NCBI GenBank assembly: GCA_005788935.1
Contig: SYAK01000315.1
Coordinates: 1-6,646, forward strand
Direction: 5' to 3'
Length of the DNA: 6,646 nucleotides
Source of the DNA: Pseudomonadota bacterium
GTDB lineage: Bacteria > Myxococcota > UBA9042 > PHBI01
How positions within the stretch are numbered: the stretch's first letter is position 1; the number at the start of each line of letters is the position of its first letter. A model generated the notes under the pieces. The model had not been told where the DNA came from. It saw only the letters and a list, made by a program, of their open reading frames with translations, and searched no databases. The position numbers and the translations under genes were made by a program. Shown here in pieces: positions 5,625-6,646 of this stretch.

Positions 5625-6646
5625 ATGTCGCAGCACGTCAACCGCCCGCTGATCGTCGCCGTCCTCACCCTCTCGGCCCTCTCCGTCTCCGCCGCAGCTT
5701 GCCGCAAGCCGCGCGAGCGCGCCTTCACGAAGGAACAGGAACGCGCGGTCTCGGCCGCTGTCACCGCCGCCCGCCCCGAGGTCACGCGTCCGCTCGACGT
5801 GTCCTTCCGCGAGGGGGTCCGCCTCGTCGCCGCCGAGCCCGAGCGGGCCGCCATCCGCCCGGGCGACGCGGTCGAGGTGACGTGGACCTGGGAGGCGCTC
5901 TCGGACCTCGACGGCGGCTGGAAGGTCTTCGTCCACCTCGAGGGCCCGGGGCGCCGCGTCACCGCGGATCACCACCCCGTCGGCGAGCTGCTGCCGATCG
6001 GCCGCTGGCGGGCTGGCCAGTTCATCCGCTACACCCAGACCATTCAGATCCCGCCCGACTTCCCGGCGGGCGAGGCCGTGTTGTGGGCTGGCATCTTCGA
6101 CGAGACCGCCTGGGCCGACCGCCAGGAGAACCGCCGCATGACGCCCGACGGGACACCAGCAGCCCGGGTCGATGGTGACGGGCGCGTCGAGGTCCTGAAG
6201 GTGCAGATCTCGCCCGACGCCGCCGCGGCCCCGCCCCGCCCCGACAGCCCCGCCCCACCGCCGCGCCGCGAGGTGACCGCCTGGCGGACAGCGGCGCCAG
6301 TGACCCTCGACGGCGCCCTCGACGAGGCCGTGTGGCGTGCCTCGCCTGCGACCGCCCCCTTCACCGGGCCAGACGGGGCGCGTCTCCCGGCTGGACGGGC
6401 AACGACGGCCCAGGTCGCCTGGGACGCGAACCACCTCTACGTCGCCTTCACCGTGCTCGACGACATGATCGCGAACCCCCACCGCGGACGCGACGCCACG
6501 CTCTGGAAGGCGGACGTCGTCGAGATCTACCTCGATCCGACAGGCCGCGGCGAGAATTATTACGAACTGCAAATCTCTCCGGATGGCGAGCTCTTTGACG
6601 CGCTCTTCACGTCGCGGCGCCAGCCCGAGTGGCCCGTGGCGGCCGC
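5625..6646 (+). CDS. Lipoprotein with beta-sandwich domain and CBM9-like (DOMON-type) domain (3' end outside window)
   Basis: The ATG opens a frame that runs without a stop to the right edge, 340 complete codons. Residues 1-26 are a lipoprotein-type signal peptide: VNR, a hydrophobic stretch (PLIVAVLTLSALSV), then SAAAC with C26 as the probable lipidated cysteine. The lipobox is slightly atypical (Ala at -3). Residues 57-195 form a probable beta-sandwich: WKVFVHLEG (99-107), GELLPIGRW (120-128), then PPDFPAGEAVLWAGIFD. This resembles the extracytoplasmic beta domain of some PMT-type glycosyltransferases. A Pro/Ala linker spans about 198-215. From about 217 the sequence is a good match to CBM9-like domains: VTLDGALDEAVW, AQVAWDANHLYVAFTVLDD, ADVVEIYLDP, YYELQISPDGELFDA. 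These domains bind glycans in xylanases and occur in many exported proteins, some of which bind haem. The ligand here cannot be told. The product is presumably outer-membrane or periplasmic. Further domains may follow outside the window. Confidence 0.9.
   Translation, partial: MSQHVNRPLIVAVLTLSALSVSAAACRKPRERAFTKEQERAVSAAVTAARPEVTRPLDVSFREGVRLVAAEPERAAIRPGDAVEVTWTWEALSDLDGGWKVFVHLEGPGRRVTADHHPVGELLPIGRWRAGQFIRYTQTIQIPPDFPAGEAVLWAGIFDETAWADRQENRRMTPDGTPAARVDGDGRVEVLKVQISPDAAAAPPRPDSPAPPPRREVTAWRTAAPVTLDGALDEAVWRASPATAPFTGPDGARLPAGRATTAQVAWDANHLYVAFTVLDDMIANPHRGRDATLWKADVVEIYLDPTGRGENYYELQISPDGELFDALFTSRRQPEWPVAA

Noticed and set aside
5385..6572. Minus-strand open frame of 395 codons opposite the lipoprotein gene
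   Set aside because: It is antisense to the signal peptide and CBM9-like domain and has no family features. Only its last 34 codons, outside the lipoprotein gene, were kept as a low-confidence lead.
1..6646. CRISPR array, tRNA, rRNA, insertion sequence, toxin-antitoxin or phage genes
   Set aside because: No regularly spaced repeats, tRNA-like cloverleaf, rRNA signature, transposase or terminal inverted repeats were seen on either strand.

Overview
The DNA is very GC-rich (about 70% by eye), and the real genes put G or C in most third codon positions. The gene content (a lipoprotein with a family 9 carbohydrate-binding-like domain, QueD, a second PTPS-family enzyme and large unrecognised envelope proteins) fits a Gram-negative, soil- or water-type bacterium such as a member of the Myxococcota. 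That placement is an inference from composition and gene style; no taxonomic marker lies in the window.

Layout. (1) The plus strand from the left edge to 1682 carries the 3' part of a large gene. Its product has a Pro/Ala-rich linker, a GT-B fold domain like MurG/MGDG-synthase glycosyltransferases (probably degenerate), and a C-terminal coiled coil with a PspA/IM30-like segment. (2) Convergent with it, a minus-strand cluster of four genes runs from 5352 down to 1721. In transcription order these are a 656-aa membrane-anchored protein with four cysteines confined to its tail, a 231-aa protein of unknown function starting at a TTG that overlaps the previous stop codon (TTGA), a canonical 120-aa QueD, and a 172-aa PTPS paralogue that lacks the catalytic cysteine and looks like PTPS-III. 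(3) A 272-bp gap (5353-5624) separates this cluster from a divergent plus-strand gene. That gene encodes a lipoprotein with a beta-sandwich domain and a CBM9-like domain, and it runs off the right edge.

How they may work together. QueD makes 6-carboxy-5,6,7,8-tetrahydropterin for queuosine and 7-deazaguanine synthesis. PTPS-III enzymes make 6-hydroxymethyl-7,8-dihydropterin for folate. Both use 7,8-dihydroneopterin triphosphate from GTP cyclohydrolase I, so the last two genes of the cluster would split one pterin precursor between two pathways. The two genes upstream of them have no evident link to pterins; their close packing shows probable co-transcription, not shared function. No mobile element, CRISPR array, rRNA or tRNA was seen. 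No intergenic stretch exceeds 300 bp. I did not find convincing evidence of a wholly new system. The best leads are the adjacent PTPS pair, the glycosyltransferase-like/coiled-coil fusion, and the pair of unknown genes at the head of the pterin cluster.
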